Notes: generated by a model from the sequence alone, not told the origin. Shown: positions 41,993 to 51,614, counted from the first letter of the stretch. The stretch is 64,000 nt of DNA from an uncultured Alphaproteobacteria bacterium (GCA_947259105.1 CAMYKU010000003.1:1-64000), one strand, 5' to 3'. Numbers and translations: made by a program.

Positions 41993-43816
41993 ATGCGGCT
42001 CCTGGCCTTCGACAACGATGGTGTTCCGACAATCGCCGTGCGGCGCGGCGATGAGGTCGTCGACCTGTCCGTCGCCGCGCCGGACCTGCCGCGCGACATC
42101 CCCGGGCTGCTGGGCCTGGGCGAGGGGGTCATGGAGCAGGTCGCTGCTATCGTCCTCGACCCTCCGGCGGACTCGGTGCGCCCGGGCGAGGGGATTCGTT
42201 ACGTACCGGCGGTCTGGAATGCGCCCAAATACCTCTGCTGCGGGCTGAACTACGCCGAACACGCCAAGGAGGGCGGGCGCGAGCCGCCGGAACATCCCTC
42301 GCTGTTCGTCCGCTATGCACAGTCGCTGGTCGGCCACGACGAGCCACTGGTCAAGCCGTGGATTTCGGACAAGTTCGACTACGAGGGCGAACTCGCCGCG
42401 GTGATCGGCAAGCCGGGGCGGCATGTCGCGCTGGAGGACGCGCTGTCCCACGTCGCCTTCTACTCGGTGTTGATGGACGGATCGGTGCGCGACTTCCAGC
42501 GCCTCGGCACGCAATGGACGCTGGGCAAGAACTTCGACCGTTCGGGCTCGTTCGGACCCGATCTTGTGACACCCAACGAGCTGCCGGCGGGCGCCTCGGG
42601 CCTGCGCCTGGTGACCCGCGTCAACGGTACGGTCGTGCAGAACGACACCACCGACACGATGCTGTTTCCGGTCGCGGACCTGATCCACCGCTGGTCGAAG
42701 GCGATGACGCTGCAGCCCGGCGACGTGATCGCCACCGGCACGCCGTCGGGCGTCGGCTATGCCCGCACGCCGCCCTTGTTCCTGAAGGCCGGCGATGTCT
42801 GCGAGGTCGAGGTCGAGGGCGTCTGCCGGCTCAGCAACCCGGTGATCGACGAGGATGCGGGATCCGCCGCCCGAAAGCCCGCCGCCGTGCCGGAATCGGC
42901 GCCTGCACCGGCCGTGATCCGTTCGCAGCCCGTCGCTGCGCCCGGCGCCACGTCCGAAGCGCCGAAGGCGGCCGTGACGCCGTCCGGCGATTCCCGCATC
43001 GAATCCCATTACACGCAGCCGGCGCTGAGCACATCGATCCTGGCGGCGTTGCGCGAGGACGGCAAGGATCCGGACAACCTCAAGCCCCACGACGTCATGG
43101 GGCTGGGCGAGATGCATGTGCGCGCGCATGAGGCGACGCGCGAACTCGCCATGCAGCTCGGCCTCAATCACGAGAAGAAGGTGCTCGATGTCGGCTGCGG
43201 CGTCGGCAGCCCGTCGCGTTTCATGGCCCTGCAGTATGGCTGCCGGATCACCGGCGTCGACATCACCGATGCCTTCATCGAGGCCGCCGGCATGCTGGCG
43301 GAACGGGTGAAGCTGGGCGACTACCTGGCCTACAGGAAGGCCGACGCGCTCGACCTGCCGTTCGGGGACGCCAGCTTCGATGTGGTGGTCAGCCAGCACG
43401 TGCAGATGAACATCGAGGACAAGGCGCGCTTCTATGCCGAGATCTTCCGGGTGCTGAAACCCGGCGGCCGCCTCGGGATCTACGACGTGGTCGCGGGCGA
43501 GGGTGGCGAGCCCTTCTATCCCGTGCCCTGGGCCGCCGATGCGACGATCAGCTTCCTTGTGAAGCCGCACGCGCTGCGCGCCGATATCGAGGGCGCCGGT
43601 TTCGAGATCGCGTCGTGGCAGGACACCACGGCCGCCGGGTTGATCTGGTTCGAGGAACAGCGCCGTCGTGAGGCGGAGCCGGGCCACGAGGCCTCGCTGC
43701 TCGGCCCGGAACTGTTCCTCGGCTCCGACTGGTACGAAATCATCGCCAATCTCTACCGCAGCCTCGCCGGCGATTGCGTCGCAGTCATCGAAGCGGTGTG
43801 CGGGAAGCCGGCGTGA
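41993..43816 (+). CDS. Fumarylacetoacetate-hydrolase-family domain fused to a SAM-dependent methyltransferase
   Basis: The 607-residue protein has two complete domains. Residues 1-285 form an FAH-family unit: 'CCGLNYAEHAKEGG', metal-binding 'YEGELAAVIG' with Glu131/Glu133, 'VLMDGSVRDFQRLGTQWTLGKNFD' and 'GDVIATGTPSGVG', as in hydrolases or isomerases of 2-keto acids. A linker of about 45 residues (286-332, Ala/Pro-rich) follows. Residues 333-607 form a class I methyltransferase with 'KVLDVGCGVGSPSRF', 'RITGVDITDAF' and 'FDVVVSQHVQMNI'. The reading frame is uninterrupted, so the fusion appears real. The pathway is unknown; an enol/keto product might be methylated. Confidence 0.88.
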   Translation: MRLLAFDNDGVPTIAVRRGDEVVDLSVAAPDLPRDIPGLLGLGEGVMEQVAAIVLDPPADSVRPGEGIRYVPAVWNAPKYLCCGLNYAEHAKEGGREPPEHPSLFVRYAQSLVGHDEPLVKPWISDKFDYEGELAAVIGKPGRHVALEDALSHVAFYSVLMDGSVRDFQRLGTQWTLGKNFDRSGSFGPDLVTPNELPAGASGLRLVTRVNGTVVQNDTTDTMLFPVADLIHRWSKAMTLQPGDVIATGTPSGVGYARTPPLFLKAGDVCEVEVEGVCRLSNPVIDEDAGSAARKPAAVPESAPAPAVIRSQPVAAPGATSEAPKAAVTPSGDSRIESHYTQPALSTSILAALREDGKDPDNLKPHDVMGLGEMHVRAHEATRELAMQLGLNHEKKVLDVGCGVGSPSRFMALQYGCRITGVDITDAFIEAAGMLAERVKLGDYLAYRKADALDLPFGDASFDVVVSQHVQMNIEDKARFYAEIFRVLKPGGRLGIYDVVAGEGGEPFYPVPWAADATISFLVKPHALRADIEGAGFEIASWQDTTAAGLIWFEEQRRREAEPGHEASLLGPELFLGSDWYEIIANLYRSLAGDCVAVIEAVCGKPA

Positions 43817-43858
43817 GCAGGTGCAGGCCGGAGCCGATTCCACGTAAGGGACAATGCG

Positions 43859-44638
43859 CTAGACGGCGCCGTCCTCAAACAACCGGGAAAGCCGGTCGGC
43901 GGCCTTCCGCAAGGCTGGGAGTTGTGCCTTTGCGGCCTCCAGCGTCAATCTCTGGGTCGGGCCGTGCATCGCAAGAGTGGCGGTTAGTCGCCCCTTGCCG
44001 TCGCGCACCGGCACGGCGACGGCGACCATGCCTTCGAGGAATTCTTCATTGTCGTCGCCGAACCCGTTATCGCGGGTTCGCTCGAGCATCGTCTCGAGCG
44101 CTGCGGGATCGCTGACCGTATTGGGGGTGTGGGGCTCCAGTACCAGATTGGCGATGACCTGCCTGCGCCGGGCCGGCGGAAGGCTGCTCAGGAACATCTT
44201 TCCGCTGGCCGTACAATGCAGGGGTACGCGGGTGCCGACCGGAAGCTGGAGCCGCAGCGGCCAACGCGCTTCCACCCGGTCGATATAACGCATGGCGTTA
44301 CCGTCCGGGACATTGATGTTGCAGGTCTCACCAACGGTTTCCGCCAGTTCTTCCAGAATCGCATGCAGCGCCGCACGCTCCCCGCCGGCGCCGGCGATTA
44401 CGTCGAGCGCCATGCCGCGCAGCTTCGGTCCGGCGGTAAGGCCTTTGCCGTCGATGCTGCGCTGCAGGTAGCCTTCGTTCTCCAGCATCGTGCAGAGCCG
44501 GTGGATGGTCGGCTTTGGCAGGCCCAAATCGGCGTTCAGTCCGGTCGGCGTGAGCGGCCGGCCGGCCTCCGCGACCTTTCCCAGGATGGCCAGGCTGCGC
44601 CGTATGGACGAGCCCTTGCTTCGGCGCATCGTGGTCAT
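43859..44638 (-). CDS. IclR-family transcriptional regulator
   Basis: The protein is 259 residues from the ATG at 44638. The N-terminal winged helix-turn-helix 'SIRRSLAILGKVAEAGRPLTPTGLNADLGLPKPTIHRLCTML' is followed by the IclR effector domain ('GETCNINVPDGNAMRYIDRVEARWPL', 'PLHCTASGKMFLSSL', 'GFGDDNEEFLEGMVAVAVPVRD'). It lies immediately downstream of the dctM gene (16 nt) and is probably the last gene of the TRAP operon and its regulator. Confidence 0.9.
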   Translation of the reverse strand: MTTMRRSKGSSIRRSLAILGKVAEAGRPLTPTGLNADLGLPKPTIHRLCTMLENEGYLQRSIDGKGLTAGPKLRGMALDVIAGAGGERAALHAILEELAETVGETCNINVPDGNAMRYIDRVEARWPLRLQLPVGTRVPLHCTASGKMFLSSLPPARRRQVIANLVLEPHTPNTVSDPAALETMLERTRDNGFGDDNEEFLEGMVAVAVPVRDGKGRLTATLAMHGPTQRLTLEAAKAQLPALRKAADRLSRLFEDGAV

Positions 44639-44654
44639 GCCGTTGTATTCCCCT

Positions 44655-46019
44655 CTATTGCACCTGGAAGACCCCGGCGCCGGCATGCACCAGCAGCATC
44701 GTCGACAAAGGCGGCCACAGTGCAATGATGAGCCAGGCCCCGATCAGGGCGAAAAGATATGGCATGGTGTAGCGCAACAGCCGCAGGTACGGAATGCCGG
44801 TGATGCCGCTCGCGACATAAAGGTTCAGCCCGTAGGGCGGGGTAATAAAGCCGATCGCGTCTCCGACCAGGAAGACCACGGCGAAATGGATCGGGTCGAC
44901 ACCGATATTGGCGGCGATCGGCGCCAGGATCGGGGCCAGGATGATCGTATTCGGCAGGCTTTCCAGGATCGTGCCGGCGATCAGCACCAGCGCCATGCAG
45001 GCGAACAGTATGGCGTAGTAGCCGCCAAGCGCGCCCAGCATGTCCGTCACGAAGACCTTGGCGCCGAGCAGTGAGAGGATCTGCTGCATAACCACCGAAA
45101 CGGCGATAAGCGGCGCCAGCAATCCGGTGATCTGGCCCGACCGCAGCACGATGCGTGGAAGCTGGAAGGGCGAGAATCCAGGGATAACGATGGTCTCTGC
45201 AACAAAGGATCCGCCGCCGCTCCCGCCGAGCATATTGTGGATCGGCCGCATGACGATGCCGACGATCAGGCAGAATCCCGCGGTCACGCCGGCCGCCTCG
45301 GTCGGCGAGAACTTGCCGGCGTAGATGCCCCAGATCACCAGCCCGATGGCGAAGAAGCCGAGCCAGGCGCCGAGCGCCGCGCGCATGATCCTGACCGGGT
45401 CGATCCGGATCAGGTGGCCCCAGCCGTTGCGGTTGGCGACGTACCAGCAGGTCACCTGCATCGCGATCACCATCAGCAGCCCGGGCAGCAGGCCGCCGAT
45501 GAACAGATCGCTGATCGACAGGTTCATCAGGAATCCGTACACGATGAAGATGATGCTCGGCGGGATGATGATGCCGACGGTACCGCCGGCGGCGACCGTG
45601 GCGGCGGCGAAGTGCTTGTCGTAGCCGCCCTTGGTCATCTCGGGATACATGATCGAGCCGATGGTCGCCGTCGTCGCCGAGTTGGAGCCGGAGATCGCCG
45701 CGAACAGCCCACACGCCCCGAGCGAGGCCATGGCGAGGCCGCCGCGCATCCATCCTAGGATCGAGTACGCGAAATCGGACAGCCGCCTGGCGATCCCCGC
45801 GGCGTTGATCAAATCGCCGGTCAGGATAAACAGAGGCAGCGCCAGCAGGCCGTAGAAGTTAAGCCCCTCGTACAGGGTCACCCCGACATTGGCGAGGGTG
45901 AAGTCGATCACCAGGCTGACGCCGATCACCCAGAAGCCGATGACCAGGAAGATCGGCACGCCGAGAATGAACAGGACGGTGACGCCGATGCTGATGAGTG
46001 CGATAAGCAGGCCATCCAT
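44655..46019 (-). CDS. dctM: TRAP transporter large permease, DctM-type
   Basis: The 454-residue membrane protein has the DctM-family features 'ALPLFILTGDLINAAGIARRL', 'FAAISGSNSATTATIGSIMYPEM', 'VGIIIPPSIIFIVYG' and 'GFITPPYGLNLYVASGI'. It couples Na+ or H+ gradients to import of the binding-protein ligand. The gap to dctQ is 11 nt. It belongs to the dctP-Q-M-iclR operon. Confidence 0.92.
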   Translation of the reverse strand: MDGLLIALISIGVTVLFILGVPIFLVIGFWVIGVSLVIDFTLANVGVTLYEGLNFYGLLALPLFILTGDLINAAGIARRLSDFAYSILGWMRGGLAMASLGACGLFAAISGSNSATTATIGSIMYPEMTKGGYDKHFAAATVAAGGTVGIIIPPSIIFIVYGFLMNLSISDLFIGGLLPGLLMVIAMQVTCWYVANRNGWGHLIRIDPVRIMRAALGAWLGFFAIGLVIWGIYAGKFSPTEAAGVTAGFCLIVGIVMRPIHNMLGGSGGGSFVAETIVIPGFSPFQLPRIVLRSGQITGLLAPLIAVSVVMQQILSLLGAKVFVTDMLGALGGYYAILFACMALVLIAGTILESLPNTIILAPILAPIAANIGVDPIHFAVVFLVGDAIGFITPPYGLNLYVASGITGIPYLRLLRYTMPYLFALIGAWLIIALWPPLSTMLLVHAGAGVFQVQ

Positions 46020-46030
46020 GATCCAGCCCC

Positions 46031-46555
46031 CTAATCGCCGAGCATAGAGGTCTGAATGGTGAAGGATTCACCGCGGCGGTAGGTTCGCCAATCCTCCGAC
46101 AAATTCTGCAATGCCCGAACAACGAGCAGAATCCAGGCGACCGGCGTGGCGAGGTAGAACCACCACTGCATCACGTCGTCGGTGCCCTGCACGATCGAGA
46201 AGTTGTCGTATGAGAGCCGGACCTGCTCGATGGAAAAGACCACCACAATCGCCGCGAACACGATCCACAGCACGGCGTCGAGGCACAGACAGGCGAACTG
46301 CGCGTTGTAGGGCAGGCGGACGCGCAGTTCGTCGAACCGCAGGTGGGTCCGGATCTTCACATTGTAGGCGGCGCCCATCCAGGTTACCCAGAGGAACAGG
46401 TAAATCGGAATCGTCGTGCTCCAGGCGGCCTGCTGGTTGAACAGGAAACGGCGGATTACCTCGACGAAGATGATCCCCGCCATGGTCGTGTAGCAGATCA
46501 GGATAACGATCTTCTCGATGTTGCCATCGATCCATTTGAGAAGCGAAAGCGCCAT
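46031..46555 (-). CDS. dctQ: TRAP transporter small permease, DctQ-type
   Basis: The 174-residue protein has four helices in the DctQ arrangement with the conserved 'EVIRRFLFNQQAAWSTTIPIYLFLWVTWMGAAYNVKIRTHLRFDEL' region. It links the periplasmic binding protein to DctM. The gene starts after a 122-nt gap from dctP that contains a strong hairpin. Confidence 0.9.
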   Translation of the reverse strand: MALSLLKWIDGNIEKIVILICYTTMAGIIFVEVIRRFLFNQQAAWSTTIPIYLFLWVTWMGAAYNVKIRTHLRFDELRVRLPYNAQFACLCLDAVLWIVFAAIVVVFSIEQVRLSYDNFSIVQGTDDVMQWWFYLATPVAWILLVVRALQNLSEDWRTYRRGESFTIQTSMLGD

Positions 46556-46636
46556 ATCATCTTCCCCCCTGTTCTTGCCGGACTTGGGTCACGCGCCCTG
46601 CCGGCACGCGCCATCCATTGTGCAAAACGGAATAGT

Positions 46637-46665
46637 CGGGGGCGCGGACGATGCCCGCACCCCCG
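46637..46665 (-). terminator. Hairpin between dctP and dctQ of the IclR-linked TRAP operon
   Basis: GC-rich arms (GGGGGCGCGG against the opposite CCGCACCCCC type) form a stem soon after the dctP stop. No U-run follows, so it probably attenuates or protects rather than fully terminates, letting dctP be expressed above the permeases. Confidence 0.5.
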
Positions 46666-46677
46666 GTCCGGAGGAAA

Positions 46678-47910
46678 TCAGGCGCCCTTCCACCAGCGGC
46701 GCGGTTCGACATTCTCAGCCAGCGTATCCTTCGGAATCTCGCGGGCGATGTCGAATATCTCCTTGTAGGTGTCGATGCCGCCGGCCCAACCGTTAAGCCG
46801 CTCGCGCCACTGTTCCCATTCCGCCGGATGGAACTCGGGCGAGCACATCTCCTCGGCTTTCCTGATCTCGGCGTCGGACAGTTCGGCGACGCGGACATCG
46901 TTCTGGGCGAAGATGGTATTCGGCTTTTGCGGGTTCGAGGCGCCGACGGTGTTGACCAGCGCGGCCTCGTTGGCCGCCTGCACGTGGACCTGGGAGAGAT
47001 AGGCGGATTCCATCACCGCGTCCTGCAGCTGTCCGCCCAGCTTGTCGAACACGCTGGCGTTCATCGCCGTGTGTTCGGTGCCGCAGAAGAACTTGAGGTC
47101 CACGCATTGCGAGACCACCGGCGACATGTTGGCGTAGGCCACCGCGGACATCCAGGTTTCGGCGCCGTCGATCAGGCCCTGTTTCAGGCCGTCCAGAGTC
47201 TCTTCCCAGGCGATCGGCACGGGGTTCAGCTTCATCAGGTTCATGGCGATGCGGCCGAGCTGCGTGCCGGTCACGCGGTTCTTGGTGCCGGCCAGCTGAT
47301 CGACGCTGGTGACCGTGGGCTTGTCCTTCCATTTCAGGCCAAGCTGGATGCCGCGCAGTTCCGCATGGGTGAACAGGAACTGTATGCCATGCCGCTTGCG
47401 CATCGGCTCACGCAGGATCTGCTCGCTCTTCGGGTGGTACATGAAATAGTACTGCGCCGCCCTGCCGGGGAACATGTAGGCATAGTCCAGCACGTTCAGA
47501 TAGGGCGCGCCGCCGGCCGAATTCTGGGTCGAAGCGGCGTAGATATCCACGATACCCTGCTGCGTCTTCTTCACGCAGTTGAGCTGGCCGCAGATCTGGT
47601 TGTTGCCGATGAATTCGATCCGGATCGCGCCGTCGGTACGTTCCTCCAGGTCGTTCACGAACTGCAGGCAACCGGCACGCTCGATCAGCAGATTGCGCTC
47701 GTTGAAGCCCGCCGCGCCGAACTTCAGGGTGAATTTCGGCTCCTTCGAAAGGCGTTTCGTATAGGTGGAATTTGCCGCCTCCGCGAGGCGGGGCAACGTA
47801 ACGGCGCCGGCCAGGCCGCCTGCCGCCAACAGTGTCGAACTCCAGCCATAGGTGGCCGCGAGCCGGAACAGGTCGCGGCGTGAGACCGCGCTGAGTGTTT
47901 CCTTGAGCAT
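46678..47910 (-). CDS. dctP: TRAP transporter periplasmic binding protein, DctP-type
   Basis: The protein is 410 residues from the ATG at 47910 (MLKETLSAV). A twin-arginine-like N-terminus 'SRRDLFRLAATYGW' precedes the mature domain, which carries the DctP core: 'NAS'/'FGAAGF' strand, 'LNVLDYAYMFPGRAAQYYF' and 'TGTQLGRIAMNLMKLNPVPIAWEETLDGLKQGLIDGAETWMSAV'. Family ligands are organic acids bound by an Arg. At 410 residues it is longer than typical DctP (about 330). It is divergent from the GMC dehydrogenase gene. Confidence 0.88.
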   Translation of the reverse strand: MLKETLSAVSRRDLFRLAATYGWSSTLLAAGGLAGAVTLPRLAEAANSTYTKRLSKEPKFTLKFGAAGFNERNLLIERAGCLQFVNDLEERTDGAIRIEFIGNNQICGQLNCVKKTQQGIVDIYAASTQNSAGGAPYLNVLDYAYMFPGRAAQYYFMYHPKSEQILREPMRKRHGIQFLFTHAELRGIQLGLKWKDKPTVTSVDQLAGTKNRVTGTQLGRIAMNLMKLNPVPIAWEETLDGLKQGLIDGAETWMSAVAYANMSPVVSQCVDLKFFCGTEHTAMNASVFDKLGGQLQDAVMESAYLSQVHVQAANEAALVNTVGASNPQKPNTIFAQNDVRVAELSDAEIRKAEEMCSPEFHPAEWEQWRERLNGWAGGIDTYKEIFDIAREIPKDTLAENVEPRRWWKGA

Positions 47911-48143
47911 GATGTCCTCTCCCTTGGACGTTAGCCTCAACCGATTGCGGGGGACCGCTATACCGGCCCTTGTTTTTTGGATTACGATAGTCTCGATAAA
48001 TGAGATGATCAGTATCATTATTGCATCAAGTTTTTGTCTGTGCAAGTATCAATGGTTTCGGGGGCAAAACGTGAAATTTAATTACCCGGATTCCCGAAGA
48101 TTCGAGACAGCAGGGAGGATGCCCGCGACGGGCAAGGCAATCG
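47911..48143. promoter_or_regulatory. Divergent promoter region dctP / GMC dehydrogenase
   Basis: The 233-bp gap is the most AT-rich stretch in this neighbourhood (about 47970-48060). It contains imperfect symmetrical sequence ATGATCAGTATCATT near 48005-48020, compatible with an IclR-type operator. No gene is present. Likely controlled by the IclR protein encoded at the end of the TRAP operon. Confidence 0.45.
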
Positions 48144-49751
48144 GTGAATTCCGCTGAAACCTTCGATTACATCATCGTCGGCGCGGGCTCGGCCGGGTGC
48201 GTTCTGGCGAACCGGCTGTCGGCCGATCCGAAAACCCGTGTCCTGCTCCTGGAGGCCGGCGGGCGGGACTGGAACCCCTGGATCCATGTGCCGGTCGGTT
48301 ATTTCAAGACCATGCACAACCCGGCGACCGACTGGTGCTATCTGACCGAGCCCGATCCGGGCCTGAACGGGCGCAGCCTGCAATGGCCCCGCGGCAAGGT
48401 TCTGGGCGGCTCCAGCTCGATCAACGGGCTGCTCTACATCCGCGGCCAGCCGCAGGACTACGACCGCTGGCGCCAACTCGGCAATGCCGGCTGGTCCTAC
48501 GAGGACGTGCTGCCCTATTTCCGTAAATCCGAGGACTATCAGCACGGCGAGAGCGAATTTCACGGCGTCGGGGGGCCGATCGCCGTTTCCGGGGTGCGCA
48601 TCCACCGCAAACTGTGCGACGTGTTCATCGAGGCGGCGGAGGAAGTCGGCATCCCGCGCAACGACGATTTCAGCGGCGCCGCCCAGGAGGGGGCCGGATA
48701 CTTCCATCAGACCTGCCGCAACGGCCGCCGCTGCAGCACCGCGGTCGGCTATCTCAATCCCGTCAAGGGCCGCAGCAACCTGACGATCCTGACCCACGCG
48801 CTGGTGCAGCGGGTCCTGTTCGACGGGCGCCGCGCCAGCGGCATTGCCTGGACGATCGATGGGAAGCGCCACGACGCGCACTGCCGCGGCGAAATCATCC
48901 TGTCCGCCGGCGCGATCGGCTCGCCGCAGATCCTGATGCTGTCGGGCGTCGGACCGGCCGGACATCTGAAGGACACCGGAATCGAGCCGCTCCACGACCT
49001 GCCCGGCGTCGGCCGGAACCTCCAGGATCACCTGCAGATCCGCTCGGTCTTCAAGACGAAGGAACCGATCACGCTGAACGACGAGGTCAACAACCCGGTC
49101 CGCAAGATGCTGATGGGGATCGAGTACCTGCTGTTCCGGACCGGGCCGCTGACCATCGCGGCAAGCCAGGTCTGCGTGTTCACGAAAACCTCGCCGGACC
49201 TGGAGACGCCGGACATCCAGTTCCACATCCAGCCGCTCAGCGCCGACAAGCCGGGCGACGGACCGCACCGGTTCTCCGCCTTCACCGCCTCGGTCTGCCA
49301 ATTGCGTCCGGAAAGCCGTGGCCGGATCGAGCTCAAATCCGGCGACCCCGCCGCCCACCCGGCGATCCACCCGAATTATCTTTCCACCCCCTATGACCGG
49401 CAGATCGCCGTCGAGGCCATCAAGGTGACGCGGAAGATCGCCGGCACCAGGGCACTCGGCTCGCTGATCTCGGGCGAGCACGAGCCCGGCGCGGATGTGC
49501 GGACGGACGAGGACCTGCTCGAATACGCCCGCAACCGCAGCCAGACGATCTACCATCCGGTCGGCACCTGCAAGATGGGGTCCGACGCCATGGCGGTGGT
49601 CGATGACCGGCTTCGACTGCACGGGATCGGCGGGCTGCGCGTCGTCGACGCCTCGATCATGCCCAACCTCGTTTCCGGCAATACCAACGCGCCGGCCATC
49701 ATGATCGGCGAAAAGGCGTCCGATATGATCCTGGAAGATGCGAAATCCTGA
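48144..49751 (+). CDS. GMC-family FAD-dependent alcohol/choline dehydrogenase
   Basis: The 535-residue protein starts at the GTG at 48144. The FAD-binding 'DYIIVGAGSAGCVLANRLSADP' opens the protein, GMC signature 1 is 'RGKVLGGSSSINGLLYIRGQ', GMC signature 2 'ILSAGAIGSPQILMLSGVGP' follows, and the catalytic His/Asn region is 'TIYHPVGTCKMG'. It oxidises a primary alcohol to the aldehyde or acid, passing electrons to a quinone or oxygen. It is followed 87 nt later by the hydroxyacid-oxoacid transhydrogenase gene, so both probably act on what the TRAP system imports. Confidence 0.9.
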   Translation: MNSAETFDYIIVGAGSAGCVLANRLSADPKTRVLLLEAGGRDWNPWIHVPVGYFKTMHNPATDWCYLTEPDPGLNGRSLQWPRGKVLGGSSSINGLLYIRGQPQDYDRWRQLGNAGWSYEDVLPYFRKSEDYQHGESEFHGVGGPIAVSGVRIHRKLCDVFIEAAEEVGIPRNDDFSGAAQEGAGYFHQTCRNGRRCSTAVGYLNPVKGRSNLTILTHALVQRVLFDGRRASGIAWTIDGKRHDAHCRGEIILSAGAIGSPQILMLSGVGPAGHLKDTGIEPLHDLPGVGRNLQDHLQIRSVFKTKEPITLNDEVNNPVRKMLMGIEYLLFRTGPLTIAASQVCVFTKTSPDLETPDIQFHIQPLSADKPGDGPHRFSAFTASVCQLRPESRGRIELKSGDPAAHPAIHPNYLSTPYDRQIAVEAIKVTRKIAGTRALGSLISGEHEPGADVRTDEDLLEYARNRSQTIYHPVGTCKMGSDAMAVVDDRLRLHGIGGLRVVDASIMPNLVSGNTNAPAIMIGEKASDMILEDAKS

Positions 49752-49838
49752 TTCTTCCTGTTGCCAGCCCACAGGAAGGCGCGTTTATTGTCCGCGGTAC
49801 CGTGCCGGCCGCGCCGTCCCCCAGCAACGGAGAAACCC

Positions 49839-51149
49839 ATGGGCTGCTGTCATCACTATTTCGCCGCGACCGAGGGCGGGGAGGACGTCTTCTCGGTCGA
49901 CGTCTCGTCGATCGCCTATGGGCCCGGCGCGCTGCGCGAGGCGGGCGAGCAGGCGAAGGCGCTGGGCATCGGGCGCATCGCGCTGTTCACCGACAAGCGG
50001 CTGGCGGCGCTGGAGCATGTGGCGATCGTCCGCAAATCGCTGCAGGACGCCGGCATCGATATCGCCTTCTTTGACGAGGCCAGGGTCGAGCCGACCGACC
50101 AGTCCTTCCAGGCCGCCACCCGCTTCGCCGAGAAGGCGAAGGTCGACGGCTTCATCTCGGTCGGCGGCGGCTCGGTGATCGACACCGCCAAGGCGGCCAG
50201 CCTGTACGCGACGTACCCGGCCGATTTTCTCGCCTACGTCAACGCGCCGGTCGGCGAGGGCCGGCCGGTGCCGGGCAAGCTCAAACCCCACATCGCCTGT
50301 CCGACGACCTCGGGCACCGGTTCGGAATGCACCGGCATCGCGGTATTCGATTTGCTTTCGATGAAGGCCAAGACCGGCATTGCGTCGCGCCACCTGCGCC
50401 CGACCCTGGCGCTGATCGACCCGCTGACGACACATACGCTGCCGGCGAACGTGGTCGCCTGCAGCGCCTTCGACGTGCTTAGCCACGCCCTGGAATCGTA
50501 CACGTCCATGCCGTTTACGCACCGTACGCGTTCGCGTACGCCGGCCGAGCGGCCGATGAGCCAGGGCGCCAATCCATGGTCCGACCTCGGCTGCCGCGAG
50601 GCGCTGCGGCTGGCCGGCAGGTACATGGTCCGCGCGGTGGCCGACGCCGCCGACCACGAGGCGCGCGAGCAGCTGATGTGGGCCTCGACCCTGGCCGGCA
50701 TCGCCTTCGGCAATTCCGGCGTCCACGTGCCGCACGGCATGGCCTATGCGGTGGCCGGTCTGGTCAGGGATTACCGCCCCGAGGGCTACCCGGACGACGA
50801 GCCGATCATCCCGCACGGCATGAGCGTCATCGTCAACGCGCCGTCGGTGTTCCGGCACACCGCGGCGGCCTGCCCCGAGCGGCACCTGGAAGGCGCCGAG
50901 TGCCTGGGCGCGGACGTGCGCGGCGCGGGCGAGGGGGACGCCGGCGAGGTCGTCGGCGCGCGCATCGTCGAGCTGATGAAACCGACCGGCATCCCCAACG
51001 GCATCGCCGGCGTCGGCTACGGCGAAGCCGACATCGAGGCGCTGATCCAGGGCACCCTGCCGCAGCAGCGCCTCTTGAAGAACGCCCCGATGGAGATCGG
51101 CGCCGAACATCTGCACACCATGTTCGAAGGGGCGCTGAGCTACTGGTAG
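49839..51149 (+). CDS. Hydroxyacid-oxoacid transhydrogenase / iron-containing alcohol dehydrogenase (ADHFE1-like)
   Basis: The protein is 436 residues from the ATG at 49839; the track ORF begins earlier in non-homologous sequence. It resembles human ADHFE1: '[19 protein letters not shown]', '[16 protein letters not shown]', '[30 protein letters not shown]', '[16 protein letters not shown]', '[20 protein letters not shown]' and the C-terminal '[16 protein letters not shown]'. The enzyme transfers hydride between gamma-hydroxybutyrate-type hydroxyacids and 2-oxoglutarate using a bound NAD. The metal ligands (Asp/His/His) are intact. Confidence 0.88.
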   Translation: MGCCHHYFAATEGGEDVFSVDVSSIAYGPGALREAGEQAKALGIGRIALFTDKRLAALEHVAIVRKSLQDAGIDIAFFDEARVEPTDQSFQAATRFAEKAKVDGFISVGGGSVIDTAKAASLYATYPADFLAYVNAPVGEGRPVPGKLKPHIACPTTSGTGSECTGIAVFDLLSMKAKTGIASRHLRPTLALIDPLTTHTLPANVVACSAFDVLSHALESYTSMPFTHRTRSRTPAERPMSQGANPWSDLGCREALRLAGRYMVRAVADAADHEAREQLMWASTLAGIAFGNSGVHVPHGMAYAVAGLVRDYRPEGYPDDEPIIPHGMSVIVNAPSVFRHTAAACPERHLEGAECLGADVRGAGEGDAGEVVGARIVELMKPTGIPNGIAGVGYGEADIEALIQGTLPQQRLLKNAPMEIGAEHLHTMFEGALSYW

Positions 51150-51164
51150 GCGCGCGGTGCCGGC

Positions 51165-51614
51165 ATGGCGGATTTCGAGTACGAACCGGGAGAGACCGAG
51201 ACGCTCCGGCATGCGCCGGTATGGGTCGACCTATGCGTCGTCGCGGCGATCCTGCTGATCGAGTTCGCGGTCGTCGCCACGGCCTCGGGCGAGATGACGG
51301 CGGAGCCGATGCGCTACGAGCAGACGACGCTCGCCGTTGTCATCGTCACCGCCCTGTTCGCCGGGGCCTGCCTGCAGTTCGTGATCCTGGTCATGCCGCC
51401 GCTGGTCGAGGTCACCGACCGCCGGATCGTGCTGCGCCGGCGGCTCGGCTGGGACGACCCCGAGACGTTGCGGCTCGACGAAGTCGAGGACATCCGCCAG
51501 CAGGGCTGGCGGCTGGTCGTCAGCGGCGGCGGAACGACCCTCGGGTTCTTCTGCCCGCCGGCCTTCGCGCGGCGCATCCGTGCCGCCATCGACCGGGCGA
51601 AGATGGCAGCGTGA
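51165..51614 (+). CDS. Small membrane protein with bacterial PH-like domain (array member a)
   Basis: First of the paralog array, 149 residues, starting 15 nt after the transhydrogenase gene. It has the array signature 'YEPGETETLRHAP', two transmembrane helices (about 21-39 and 55-77) and then 'VEVTDRRIVLRRRLGWDDPETLRLDEVEDIR', the bPH (DUF304/YdbS-like) TDRR motif. It ends 'PPAFARRIRAAIDRAKMAA', a tail shared with members f and g. The soluble PH-like part should face the cytoplasm. Function unknown. Confidence 0.7.
   Translation: MADFEYEPGETETLRHAPVWVDLCVVAAILLIEFAVVATASGEMTAEPMRYEQTTLAVVIVTALFAGACLQFVILVMPPLVEVTDRRIVLRRRLGWDDPETLRLDEVEDIRQQGWRLVVSGGGTTLGFFCPPAFARRIRAAIDRAKMAA

Noticed and set aside
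48078-49772. 564-codon minus ORF opposite the GMC dehydrogenase
   Set aside because: Shadow frame; the plus strand has both GMC signatures and the FAD site.
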